From: Symsagittifera roscoffensis
Lineage: Eukaryota; Xenacoelomorpha; Acoela; Convolutidae
Reading direction: 5' to 3'
Length of the DNA stretch: 64,000 nucleotides
Assembly (NCBI RefSeq): GCF_963678635.1
Contig: NW_026970604.1
Span: 7,501 to 71,500 of the forward strand
Translations under genes and position numbers: made by a program
Notes under the pieces: generated by a model
Told to the model about the DNA's origin: nothing
Databases searched by the model: none
The model's input: only the letters and a program-made list of their open reading frames with translations
In this document: positions 35,545 to 48,492 of the stretch, piece after piece
Position numbering within the stretch: the first letter of the stretch is position 1
How the letters are laid out: each line of letters starts with the position of its first letter

Positions 35545-36834
35545 TTGTGGATATCATTTTTAAAATTGACGCATACTATCCTATTCAAGACTTCTCTGTC
35601 ACTCTCCGGCTCTAAATTCGTCCTCACGTTTGAACTGCATGATGATCTCCTGAAAAAATTTCTTTACAGCGCTATCATCTTAGTTCTTTTCCTCCGTTCA
35701 TGTTGTAATGGTCAAGGTTGTATGTCCCGGAGGAGGGATCAGTCTGCATTTCCCTGTCCTGATTTCTTCTTTTTTCTTCCGCTAATATCGTGCACAAACT
35801 TTCTTGCTCATCTGCACTCGCTATTGAGTCTTGGTCCCATTCTTCTTACTCCCCGGACAATTGTGCCTCTTCACAGTCCTTCTCATTTGACAACCACTCC
35901 CCAGACTCTTGATCTAGTCTTTGTTCTTCAGCTTCCTCTTTAAACCAGGACGTCCGACACGGTACTGTTTCCGCTAGTTTCGTGAAGTGATATATGATTG
36001 CCAATATCTTGTTATATCCCAATTCCGTCAAGCAGATCTTTAGATGGTCTATCTGTACGACGTCATTGAATTCTGAGCTTTCCACCGATTCGAGAGTGAA
36101 ATTCATCTTCTTCGGGTTTTTCACTTGTAGACACTGCAAACATGCGTTGACCCACCTTTCGCAAGCTTCCCCCATTCCTGGCCAGTCAAATCGGTGCAGT
36201 ATTTTTTGTTGCACCTTGTCTGTTCCTTGATGTCCCATCTGATCGTGCGATCTGGACAGCAACTCCGTTTGATATAGCTGCGGTAGTATGATTATGTTTG
36301 TGTAATATTTTCTCTTCGTCTCTTCTCTTGCAGGCCACCACATCATCTGCTGTGTGGTAGAGTAAGCCTTACGTTCGTTGTAGAACTGGCCCATGATCCC
36401 ATAGCTGTCCTCCTCTAGGTCTCTTCTATCATTTATTCTTTCCCTCATTCCTGGCCAGTCATATCGGTGCAGTATTCGTTGTTGTACATTGTCTATTCCT
36501 TGATGTCCCATCTGATCTGAACAGCACCTCCGTTTGATATAGCTGCGGTAGTATGATTATGTTTGTGTTATTTTTTCTCTTAGTCTCTTCTCTTGCAGGC
36601 CACCACATCATCTGCTGTGTGATAGAGTAAGCCCTTACGTTCCTTGTAGAACTGGCTCATGATCTCATAGCTGTCCTCCTCTAGGTCTCTTTTATCATTT
36701 ATTCTCGTTCGGCTCCATTTGGAGAGATTGCTGGTCAACTTGTCGTTTTTCTGTGCTCGTTTCCACTCCGATATCCTGTACCTCGCCTTCACAGGTTCTT
36801 TAAGTGCCATCTTTTGCCCGTTTAGTTCCCCGAG
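35545..36834 (-). repeat. Array 2 unit 3 (long, 1290 bp, chimeric)
   Basis: The left about 160-200 bp carry unit-11-type markers (CTAAATTCGTCCTCACG, ATCTTAGTTCTTTTCC, CATGTTGTAATGG). From about 35750 the sequence is unit-9/10 type (CATTTCCCTG). A lost C in AGTAAGCCTTACG near 36366 fuses the internal block and integrase block into one 221-aa frame (36511-35846). This is the unit absent from copy A. Confidence 0.85.
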
Positions 36835-37859
36835 TTGTGGATATCATTTTTAAAATTGACGCATACTATCCTATTCAAGACTTCTCTGTCACTCTCCGGC
36901 TCTAAATTCGTCCTCACGTTTGAACTGCATGATGATCTCCTGAAAAAATTTCTTTACAGCGCTATCATCTTAGTTCTTTTCCTCCGTTCATGTTGTAATG
37001 GTCAAGGTTGTATGTCCCGGAGGAGGGATCAGTCTGCATTTTTCTGTCCTGATTTCTTCTTTTTTCTTCCGCTAATATCGTGCACAAACTTTCTTGCTCA
37101 TCTGCACTCGCTATTGAATCTTGGTCCCATTCTTCTGACTCCCCGGACAATTGTGCCTCTTCACAACCCTTCTCATTTGACAACCACTCCCCGGATTCTT
37201 GATCTAGTCTTAGTTCTTCAGCTTCCTCTTTAAACCAGGACGTCCGACACGGTACTGTTTCCGCTAGTTTCGTGAAGTGATATATGATTGCCAATATCTT
37301 GTTATATCCCAATTCCGTCAAGCAGATCTTTAGATGGTATAACTGTACGACGTCATTGAATTCTGAGCTTTCCACCGATTTGAGAGGGAAATTCATCTTC
37401 CTCGGGTTTTTCACTTGTAGACACTGCAAACATGCGTTGACCCACCTTTCGCAAGCTTCCCCTATTCCTGGCCAGTCAAATCGGGGCCGTATTTTTCGTT
37501 GCACCTTGTCTGATCCTTGATGTCCCATCTGATCGTGCGATCGGGACAGCAACTCCGTTTGATATAGCTGCGGTAGTTTGATTATGTTTGTGTAATATTT
37601 TCTCTTCGTCTCTTCTCTTGCAGGCCATCACATCATCTGCTGTATGGTAGAGTAAGCCCTTACGTTCCTTGTAGAACTGGCTCATTATCTCATAGCTGTC
37701 CTCCTCTAGGTCTCTTCTATCCTTTATTCTCGTTCGACTCCATTTGGAGAGGTTGCTGGTCAACTTGTCGTTTTTCTGTGCTCGTTCCCAGTCCGATCTC
37801 CTGTACCTCGCCTTCACAGGCTCTTTAAGTGCGATCTTCTGCCCGTTTAGTTCCCCGGG
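36835..37859 (-). repeat. Array 2 unit 4 (short, 1025 bp)
   Basis: Copy of array 1 unit 11. Integrase block and tail 37552-36965 (195 aa), N-block 37817-37476. It keeps the VQLY variant that lacks the first catalytic Asp. Confidence 0.86.
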
Positions 37860-38884
37860 TTGTGGATATCATTTTTAAACATGACGCATACTAACCTATT
37901 CAAGACTTCTCTGTCACTCTCCGGCTCTAGATTCGTCCTGACGTTTGAACTGCAGGTTGATCTCCTGAAAAATTTCTTTACAGCGCTATCATCTCTAGTT
38001 CTTCTCCTCCGTTCATGTCGTAATGGTCAAGGTTGTATGTCCCGGAGGTGAGATCAGTCTGCATATCGCTGTCCTGATTTTTTGTTTTTTCTTCCGGTAA
38101 TATCGTGCACAAATTTTCTTGCTCCTCTGAACTCGCTATTGAGTCTTGGTCCCATTTTTCTGACTCCCCGGACAATTGTGCCTCTTCACAGTCCTTCTCA
38201 TTTGACAACCACTCCCCGGACTCTTGATCTAGTCTTTGCTCTTCAGCTTCCTCTTTAAACCAGGACGTCCGACACGGTACTGTTTCCGCTAGTTTCGTGA
38301 AGTGATATATGATTGCCAATATCTTGTTATATCCCAATTCCGTCAAGCAGATCTTTAGATGGTCTATCTGTACGACGTCATTGAATTCTGAGCTTTCCAC
38401 CGATTCGAGAGTGAAATTCATCTTCTTCGGGTTTTTCACTTGTAGACACTGCAAACATGCGTTGACCCACCTCTCGTAAGTTTCCCCTATTCCTGGCCAG
38501 TCAAATCGGTGCAGTATTGGTTACTGCACCTTGTCTGTTCCTTGATGTCCCATCTGATCGTGCGATCTGGACAGCAACTCCGTTTGATATAGCTGCGGTA
38601 GTATGATTATGTTTGTGTAATATTTTCTCTTCGTCTCTTCTCTTGCAGGCCACCACATCATCTGCTGTGTGATAGAGTAAGCCCTTAAGTTCCTTGTAGA
38701 ACTGGCTCATGATCTCATAGCTGTCTTCCTCTAGGTCTCTTCTATCCTTTATTCTCGTTCGGCTCCATTTGGAGAGATTGCTGGTCAACTTGTCGTTTTT
38801 CTGTGCTCGTTTCCAGTCCGATATCCTGTACCTCGCCTTCACAGGCTCTTTAAGTGCCATCTTTTGCCCGTTTAGTTCCCCGGG
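37860..38884 (-). repeat. Array 2 unit 5 (short, 1025 bp)
   Basis: Copy of array 1 unit 12. Frame 38454-37978 (158 aa) is shorter than its counterpart because GGTTGTTGC became GGTTACTGC near 38519, which introduces a stop. N-block 38860-38501. Confidence 0.86.
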
Positions 38885-39010
38885 TTGTGGATATCATTTT
38901 TAAAATTGACGCATACTATACTATTCAAGACTTCTCTGTCACTCTCCGGCTCTAGATTCGTCCTGACGTTTGAACTGCATGATGATCTCCTGAAAAAACT
39001 TCTTTACAGC

Positions 39011-42000
39011 TCTCCTTCTTTTTTCATGTAAGCTAGCGTGAACTGTGGCTCTAGGATTTCTTTTTGAACAAAAATACATGCGTCATAAAAACAAGCGTAA
39101 TACTTTCAGATGAGTCATACATAACACATACTTTTACCCAAAAAAAAGAAAACCGTTTCTCGGTGCCCAAAAATAGGGACATGTTTGAACCTGATTATAT
39201 CCGAGTATCGAATTTATCGTTCCCGGAAAACCGAGACAAAAACAATATAACCGTGCCGCAAAATGCTTGTTTCTGATTGGTTAAAAATCCGATGCATCAA
39301 AATACAAGATTAATTACATAATCATGCCGCAGAAAACATGTTTATGATTGGTCGAAAGTTCGATACATCTAGATATGTTATTGCGCGTCATTGTGCATTT
39401 TCAGTTTCAAAAACTAACCTGATTGGTTTTATCAGGCTTTCATTTCTGATAACGTCAAGATATAAAACAGTTGAAACAATGGAAACAAATAAAACGCAAA
39501 AATTTGTTTGCCGAGTAATCTTCAGAAGCTATTATTTGACTGTCTTGAATGATTTCAATATTTCCAGCAGACCAAAGGAAACAGCTGATTGTTCAATAAA
39601 CTTATTAACGTTGATTCTTACCACAAAATTGTTCTGACTCTTAATTCACTAGCAAAGCAATAAAACGAATCCCCTTTGTTTATCTTAAGTCTAGAAAGGA
39701 TTTCCGATTATCATACCATTTGGAAAGGAAAGAAACTTTGTGGAAACCTTCTAATATAGAGCCGGAGTTCAAGTTGGAAAGGAAAAGAAATTACAAAAGC
39801 TACTCCAAAATATTGATAAATTTTGCTGTTCAAGGTTTTATGAATTTTTTCAATTCAATTGTAAAAATAACACGAAAGTAATGAACTTGAGTCTAAAAGT
39901 CAAAAACTGATAACACACTTCAAATCATACAAAGAAAGGCCACCCACAGTTGTGAATGAAAATAGTTAGGACAATTAGGTAAATAATCTGTTTGGGTTCA
40001 ACAAAAAAAAACTTTTTGATTAAACCATGCTCAAGATCAAGGTTTCGCGAAATGAACTTTTCGTAACCTCCGCTTGACTAAAGCAAAAAAATGTTCATTA
40101 AGGGGAAAACGATTTGCTCTCTCAAGTTATAAAAAGTAAATGGCGATTGACTGAAGTAAATTATGAATAGATGTATGTTCGAAAGTGGACTTTGATTTCC
40201 CAGTAGAAAAACAAGTTTTTTTGATTTTGTTTCGTATTCTTGAGCAATTTTTAGAAAAATAATATAACAATTTTAAACTCGATGGTTTCAGTGAAAGAAA
40301 AATTGTCTATTTAATTTTTTTTTCTGTTGCAATTGAGTTCATGGACATTTTTCCTACTGTCTTTTGGAGAAACGTTTTTTTTTTGTTTTGATGTTTTTGT
40401 ACTGCCATATTCTTGAAAATTAATTTCAACCATCTACCTTCTTTTTTTTAAACTGATTGATATATTCAAATTCATTCATGTAAATTTTTGCAATTATTCG
40501 GAATCTTTTACAATTTTTTGTAACATATATTTGTTTATTACTCCAAACATTCAGCTTAGTTTACTTTCATAGTCGAAAATTTCATTACGCTTTCTGATGA
40601 CTCGAAAAAAGAACGTTATTTCCTAATAAAAAGATCAGGAGTAATGAACGTGAGTTTTTTGTCTTTCACTCAAGGAAAGAATCTTATGAATCGTTCATGC
40701 TCATTGTTCGTTTTTCATGTTTGATTTTCGTCTTTTTGCATTAGATCAGTTAGTTGCCTTTTCTAAAACCCGCACAAACTCCACTATCGAACAGCAAAAA
40801 AAAGGTTGCACAAAAAGTGATCGACTTCTGTTAGCGAAAGTGGAATGGAAAAATCAGATTTTCCAGCAAAAAAAATTGATAATCCAGTTTTCTATATTTG
40901 ATGCAAAATCAAGTTAATCTAAGTCAAAAGCAAGTTAATTTTAATTAAAAAAAGATTTTTCTAGAAATTCAAAAAGCTTTAAGGCTATATATTTTTAGGA
41001 TTATTATTAATACGAACGTGGAAATGGCCCAAAAAACGTGAACATTTTTAGTGTCGAAAGTGGAATTTCACTTTTAAATTTCACCTGTTGATCCAGTTTT
41101 CTCAAATTGGGTTAACTTTATCGAAAAAGCATTTATCATCATTAATTGTTTTTGAAATTCGAGGAGCTTTACACGAGTCGAAGCTTTTTCCAAAAAACAA
41201 GCCTTTTTTTTTCCTTGTGTTCAAAACTCTTTTCGAACTGTCAGATGACTATGTTTCTTTTTTGAAGACAACTGTAGTCATTATCATTAGCTTACTTAAG
41301 TGCTGAGTTTTGGTGTGTTTTCTCCTATGACACTGCGCACCAAAAACGCCACAAAATTGAAACATTTTTGTAATGATTGTGATCGGAGTCTTCTGTGATA
41401 TTTGGACACGCAACGGACTCTCCTTCTTCTTTCACGTAAGCTAGCGTGAACTGTGGTTCTAGGATTTCTTTTTGAAAAAAAAAACACATGTGTCATAAAA
41501 GCATGCGTTCATAGTCATTCGAATGGCCTTTTCATCTGTTGTTTAACTCTAAATTTGCCGCTTTTTTCATTGAAGTTTTTTTCGCCACTTCTTGCGTTTA
41601 TTAGCCTTTTTTCACAGTTTCATTCACTTATTCGTTACACTACTTAGTCCCTATCAACTTTTTGATTTTATATGACACATTTTCCATAAAAATGAGTAAG
41701 ATTAAGATCAGTCTTGTATTAGTCTAATTTATTGATCAAATTAATACTAATAGTTTTTGGTGACAAAAATGGCACATATACTTTTTTCTAGAGGTTGTCG
41801 TTTTTCTCTGAAAAGACTTTTTAGATGGAAAGACATTCGAGTTTGTTGCTTTTCTTGAGGTTGTTACATTTTAAAGACTAAACACATGCTTTGAATGTGC
41901 CTTTCATTTAGCTTTCCTCCAGTTTGATCATCATTTCCTATTTCATTCAAAAATGTTTCCTTTGGGTTGTCACCGGAAAGGGGTCCTAAAGAGTGTTTAA

Positions 42001-45000
42001 ACTTAGATGGGTAGAATAAATGACAATTACTTGAGCTATATTTTGAAGAGGACGTTTTCTGGGTCAGTATAACATTTTTCAGATCAAATTTAATGATTTA
42101 ACTCTCAGCTGCTGAGCGTAGTTTATACCTAGGCCACATATGTTTTGCGAAAAAATCTAACAAATATTCGTTTTTCATATACAATCAACTGGTTCATTAG
42201 AATTAATGATGTGATATTCAAATACAATTAGATTGGCTCAATAAGTGAGTGATATCATACGAGTTTGCTCTCAGAAAAGCAACCGTTGAGTACTTGGCTC
42301 AGGAAACGCTGAAACTATTTCTAGAATTGAGTCAAAATTGTTTTTCTTGAAATTTGGAGTCTCGTTTTTTGTCTTAAGCAGAGTTTTCAAGCGCCTTTGA
42401 GATCAGTCGCTTGTTTTAATGGTGTCATTAAATTAGTTTTTCAAGTGTCAATGAACGTAGAATATATGCCCAGAAAAAATAAAATGTGTTCACTTTTCAA
42501 GTTCAGTTCATTTGCTTTGCTTGAAGGAGGAGGTCAAACAGCATTATCAAACAGGAAAAATGTAAAGTTTTGAAAAACGTGGTTGACTTCTGTTTTCGAA
42601 AATGTAATTTACCGATTAGATTTTCCAGCAAAATAAAAAAAACTAACGTGAAAAGCTATTTGAAAAAAAAATGGATCATCGAAAATCAAAACCTACTAAA
42701 TCAACTAATTATATCAAAAAAGCGTCAGTCAAAAACTGTTTGAGAAATTCAAAGAGCTTTAAGGGTTTTGATTTTTCTTATTATTTCTAAAGTTGAAATC
42801 GGTGTTTTTTTTCTTTCTGGTTGCAATCATTAACCTTTATCCAACAGTCCCGTTGAAAATGTTTGATAACTTTTCGGAAATTGTTGACATAAAAGTTGTT
42901 TCATCGGCGTTCATGTCTCAAGGGCGCTTTAAGAATTAAAAGTATGCGACCGAAAATTGAATTGAGTAGTAGCAAAGGGGGCTTAACTCTATTACTGTTC
43001 CAGAGCAAAACTGAATCTGAATATAAATTTTAGTTGTCAAGATGTTTATAGTTAGAAATTTAGTAATTTAGAAATTTTATTTTGATTCACGTTTGTTAGC
43101 ACAATTTCTATTTATGCTAAAAAAATGTTTCGTGGCTTATTTTCATCGTCTTCAAAATTGATTTAAATACCTATTAAAAAAGCTCCTGGTCCCAAAAAGC
43201 TTGAAATCAAAATTTCAAAACAGAAGTAGTTATAATTTCCCAACAATGTTTCCACCAATTTGGGAGAAGATACGCTTTGTTACTAGGACTGCGGGGGCTG
43301 TTATGGGAAGAAGGTAAAGCTTCGAGACTTTACAGAGCATCAACTTTTTAGCCAGTTGTTTTTCTGAGAAGTTCCAAAAATAATTTTTTGCAGAAAAAAC
43401 TGTTTGTTTCATTTTTGATCAATTTCAAGCAGCTTGGGTTTTTTTTTTGCTTTAATAAAAATTAAATTTAAACAGATTGGAAAATTTGAAAGTATTGGTG
43501 AGATTTTTTTTCTGGCAAAGATCTCAAAACTTAACCACGTTCACTATTGTTTTTTTTTCTCGTGATTATCTTTTTCAAGTTTAAGTTGAAATGCATTTAC
43601 TCGGGGCAAAGAAGTTCCTTATTTGCTACAGTGAGTAAGTCAAGAAAAAGGCGATCAACTTGTAGTTTCCAAAACCTATTTGAATTTTCAAGCGGACTGA
43701 AAAACATTATCCTTGTTCGGAGCTTCTGAAGCTGGGTTAATTTCTTAAAAAAACGTTGGTCATTATTTCATCATGAAACTCAAGGAAATTTAAGGGCGTT
43801 CATTGTTCGTTTTAATTCAGAAAAAAAAACATATTTTCTCAAGAACAGGATATTCATTTATTTCAAGGGACAACAGACGCAGTTAAATAGACATGTTCAG
43901 GTCCAGATGAATTTTACCTAAAAAATATGTTTTATTTTTGGTCACGCCATGTTGGTTTTTTTTTGCTTCTAGATTTTCGGTTTATATAAAGGATACAATT
44001 TTTTTTTGCTGAAAGGAATGAAAATTACTGTCTCCATTTACGAAAGGTGGTGGGGACAATGCATGGAAAAATGTGAACGACTTCTTGTACCGAAAAGCAA
44101 TTATAATTGTTAGCCTTTCCTATGGAATAAAGACAAACTACCTTTTGATCACATGTTTTTAATTTGGATTAGTTTTATCATTTAAGTGTCAATCAAAAAT
44201 CCTCAGAGTTTCAAAGAGAAAACAAATCGATGTTTTGTTTTCTTGCGTTCACGTACACTTTCCTTTATGTCAGTTGGCACTTTTTTCATCTTTCCGGGAA
44301 AAAACTTAATGAAGTTATAAAAAAACTTGAAAAGTATTTGTGTTCAATTCACTTTTGTCTATTAAATTTAGGGTAGTTTGCTCTCTTCAATTACAAATGT
44401 GTATAAGTCTCTAAAACGTTTCAACTTCAAATTTCAAAAATTGGGTTTTTTCTCAACTTTGCTACGGAAAAAAAATTACCTATTAAACCAGTTTTTTCAA
44501 ATTGGGTTATATTTTTGCAAAACTGTCAATAATAAATTTCTCTAAATTTTACGAGATTTTTTTGTTGAATTTCGAAAGTTGCTCTTTTTTTAAAAAAACA
44601 ACAGGGATTTGTTTTGGTATTTTTTCTTGCATAGAAAAAATTCAAATGGTTCTTTGCCAACTGATTCTTCTCTACCTACTGACTTTTTGCTATATTTCCA
44701 GTTTTGAAAATTTTATTTACGGTTGTTGCGGCTGTTTATTTCCAGTTTTGAACATTTTATTTACTGTTGTTGCCGCGGAAGTATTTTGTATCATCTTCCA
44801 GGAGTGTTCTAATTGTGGTGGTATGTTGTTTACGCATCAAAGCAAAGGTCTCAAACTGAAATAATTTTTACGATTTGCATCAAAACTTTTTGTTAGTTGT
44901 TTTATTCAAACCAAATTTTTTTTTTCGTTAAATTTATTTTGAAATGTTAATCGTCTTCTATGGCAAGTAATCAATTTCATGTTTCTAAGGTACTTTTTAA

Positions 45001-47238
45001 GATATTAATTTCTCTCCACACCTTAAATCTACTATCCAATAAAATTTATACACTTTTATGGTTTTTCTGAAAAATTATACAGTTTTTTTTTGAAAGTTGA
45101 ATTAGTTGAGAAATTTTTTTTGCTGTTTGCACAGAGTAAACAGAGATTTTGCTTATATAGTATTCCTTTTGTAGGGTTTGTGATTGTGTTTTTTATTCCA
45201 TTCATTGAATATTGGTGGAGCTCGAACTTTATTTTCGTGTGTGTTTTCTTTTAATTTTTGAAGAAAAACAAGTACAACAGAAATTAAAGGAAATAAATTG
45301 ATGGACAAATCTTAAAGAAGCCTATGAACGACATCAAAAAAAATTTCAAAAAAAAATCTGTGTCGAGTAAATCTGAGTAACAATTAATATATATTTTTTA
45401 ATTTTCCGCAAATAAAGAGAGCAAGCTGGTTTGCAATAGGGAAAATGGGTTGTTTTTGATTACTTAAGCCTGAAAACTTACACAAATTGTAACCTTTTTG
45501 AAAAGTTTTTCAAGCTCCAATATGATTTTGGAATAAAAAGACCTAAATTGACCTGTGCAATTCTTTTAATTCAATTTTTTCTTAAAAACTGTTGTCAGTT
45601 TTGTTTATTTTACTAGTATTTCAAACTGCCATGTACTGTTTTTAGATCCTGTTTTCTTTTTCGAATGGTGATCAAAATTTTCAGTGCTGTTTGTACAGTA
45701 CCAGTTATTCTTGTTCATTTCAAATTTTTTTTGGTGATGCGTAAAGCAACAAAATGATGGGATAAAGGTCATGATTAGATGATTTTACTAATTGGTTGAG
45801 AACGAAGTAATTTTTACTTTTAAGTTTCGAAGAGTGTTTTTTCCTTTTTTGTTTAGAGTATTGATTAAACCTTACAATCAAAATCTCAAATTTAACCATG
45901 TCTTTGTGTTATTTATATGAGTACTCCACCAATGAACAGCAAATTGTAAAGATCACAAAACAAACGTGAATGATTTTAGTTATAAATTGCACTCACCACT
46001 TTTGAATTCCCAACAAAAAAATCCTTGTACCAACGAACTAGTTTTCTCAAGTTAGGATAACCTCAGAACCCCATTTTTTTGAGTTGGGGCGTTCCCTTTC
46101 AGTGTTTAACTATTTTAAGGCAAAAAAAACTTGTTTATAGTCAGTTGACAAAAATGTATGTCATAACCCTAAATCCCCCGCCCGCGGTACCCATTATACT
46201 ATTCATTAGGTTCAGTCGGGAAACTGTTCAGTAGTCAGTTGTTAACAAGCTCATAATTTAGATACTGATTACAACACTGTTCTGATATTACAGTTCCGGT
46301 ATATTACTCCCTGCTCCAATATACTCCTCCACTCTTAATCAGTTGATCGGCGTCAGTGATTGCTTGTGGAAGCACCAACTTTCAGCATGTTTAACATATG
46401 GAAAATTTGGATAATGCTGTTCTTTCAACCGATTTCTGTCCAAAGTATTGGTGTTGATTTTCTTCGTTCTTTAAGTGTTAATACCATTTTGTAAGGTCAA
46501 TGAACGTTGTGAAGACTCTTATTTAGGTCGTGGTTATCTCTTTTTTTAGTAGAGAGAGTCCTAAAAACTGATCAGGCTCAATTTCAGTTTTTTTAGGTCT
46601 AATTTTTGATTTGCTTTAGCTTTCAGTTCAATTCCTTGCCAAATCGAACAGCAAGTTTTGAAAGTCACAAAAAACTTGGTTGACATCTAGTTTCGAAATT
46701 GGATTCGAAAGTTCGGGTTTCTCACCGGAGTCAACACTTTACGCTCATCAACTTTTTCTCAGTTGAGTTGTTTTTCCGAATCATTTTTGTTTTGAAATTG
46801 AACGAGCTTTGTCTTGATGCATATTTTTTGAGAGGTCCAAATTTCAATTTTTTTTAAATGAACAATAAACCTTATTTAGGGTTCCTTTATTAATTGTCTT
46901 TTTGAGTCTATATTTTTCAAGTTTTCAGTCTTTTACAACAATGGCTTCTCAAATTATGATATTATTAGTGCGAATAACATCAGTTTGATATTTTGTAGAG
47001 TTAAATTTTTTTGTTTTTCCCCGCCGATCGATTTATTGACAGGTGCATTTAGATCCAAAATCGATCAGAGGGGAGGGGAACGGTTGTTTTCAAAATCTTC
47101 TAGAGTAATTTCTATGTTTAATGGGATATCAATACTGTTTTCGCTGAGAGTTTTTTGTCAGAGTATGTCTAGTTCCAGTTATCATTTCGAAGACATCAAA
47201 TTCATTGTTTTCCTAAGCTCATTGTTTTTCTAAGTATG
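39011..47238. other. AT-rich, gene-poor block (copy B)
   Basis: Near-identical copy of 23470-31689, including the roughly 95-bp direct repeat (about 39012 and 41419) and the degenerate 200-bp repeats. Short frames shared by both copies (44502-44864 here, 29015-29317 in copy A) differ in start because of homopolymer changes, which argues against selection for coding. Confidence 0.6.
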
Positions 47239-48277
47239 CTTTTATGACTCGACAATATAAAACCAACAGTAATAGAACCAAGTCTTGCGAGCGATTTATT
47301 CATGGATTCTCCTTCGAACGAACATTTAAAACTTTGTGGAGAGCATGATGCAGTATCAATTACAATGCCACCAGAGGGTTCAACGATTACCTTTCAACGT
47401 TGGTTTAAGTCTTCATTGTGTCCATTTGCAATTTACGCTGATACAGAGGCCCTGTGCAGGAAACACATAACGTGTAAAATAGATCCATCTAGAGTTGGAA
47501 CAACTAAATTGGAAGATTAGATACCTTGCTCGTTTGGTGCTGTGTTAGTGGATAGAACCACCAACAGCACAACTTATAAACCTGATAGAGGACCAGATTG
47601 CATTAAAAACTTTTTTGACTGGATTCGCTTACAGGCGAAAAAATTATTCCATGCAAAACAAAAACATCAGCAGCTTGACATTTCTAAGACATAAGGCGAT
47701 TTTCTGTACCCATCACCAAGCCAATGCGTTGTTTGTCATAAAGATCTTTTGAACGAAAAAGTTGTGCATCATGATCAAGCAACAGGAAAAATTTTTGGGT
47801 TGGCTCATAATAAGTGCAACCTGAAGTTGAGAGTTCAAGCATTCACGCCTGTATTTTTTCACAACCTCAGGAAATATGATTCGCATCATTTAATCGGAAA
47901 TCTTACTTTGGCTGGAGGAGAAAGATCACTGTTGTTCCCTGCACAGATGAAAATTATTTCTCCTTTAGCTTGCATGTACCCGTTGGCAGTTACGTGGATA
48001 AAAAAGAAGGGGAAAAAACAAAGTACGAAGAAATGAGGTTCTTAGACAGTTTTTGGTTTCTTCCTGAGAGTCTGGAAAACCTTTTAAAATTTTTGAGGTC
48101 TGACAATCACATAATTTAAGAGAAATTTTTTCCTCGAGAAAACGAAAAACACCTCTTCATGCGAAAAGGTTATTATCCTTATTCTTATATGGATTCATAC
48201 ACAAAATTTGCGGATAAAAGTCTACCTCGCTTTGGAACGGATTGGACAAATGTTTTGTCGGGGCGAGATGATGTCAC
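47239..48277 (+). pseudogene. polB: Polinton DNA polymerase B, N-terminal half (copy B, gypsy-interrupted)
   Basis: Same Exo I (PFAIYADTEAL), linker and Exo II (KYDSHHLIGNL) segments as copy A, in pieces 47302-47520 and 47749-48036. It already carried the shared frame breaks before duplication. The coding sequence is cut at 48277 by the gypsy LTR and resumes at 55220; the 5-bp duplication GTCAC marks the insertion. The interruption lies between the SLPRFG segment and the Exo III region. Confidence 0.9.
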
Positions 48278-48492
48278 TGATAAAATGTTACTTTGTTGTA
48301 GCTAATTCTAAGTTAAAACTATTAAAAAGAATAAGAATTAAGATGAATTAGTCGGTAAGTTAAAACATTAAAACAATGAGAGATCATTCTCTCCGCCGGA
48401 GAGAATGGCTAGTGAAGGTCATAACTAAGTGACCGGTTAATTAAATAAGTATGTTTAGCAATAATTGCAAAACCTGATGTAAAATCACAACA
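48278..48492 (-). repeat. gypsy 3' LTR
   Basis: 215 bp, starting TGATAAAATG and ending ATCACAACA on the plus strand. It contains a GC-rich inverted repeat around CTCTCCGCCGGAGAG, a likely hairpin in the R/U5 part. Preceded by GTCAC. Confidence 0.95.

Larger units (their letters stand above)
32805..39010 (-). repeat. Array 2: second gypsy-integrase tandem array
   Basis: Landmark TTGTGGATATCAT at 32960, 34253, 35545, 36835, 37860 and 38885; spacings 1293, 1292, 1290, 1025 and 1025 (three long, two short). Same organisation as array 1 and derived from its right part. It begins with a partial unit (32805-32959) and ends with one (38885-39010) at the same junction as array 1. Confidence 0.93.
32805..48353 (+). 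repeat. Segmental duplication, copy B (about 15.55 kb)
   Basis: Counterpart of 18556-32804. The offset is 14249-14250 bp through 35540, then about 15540 bp from 36835, because this copy has one additional 1290-bp array unit. It drifts to 15549 by small indels. Unlike copy A, it continues past LTR base 76 into a full gypsy element, so copy B holds the original polymerase/gypsy junction. Confidence 0.92.

Noticed and set aside
10169-38051. Plus-strand frames of 60-132 codons recurring in the arrays (MSRRRDQSAFPCPDFFFFLP..., MIANILLYPNSVKQIF...)
   Set aside because: They are antisense shadows of the minus-strand acidic tail and integrase block; their recurrence follows the tandem repeat, not independent coding.
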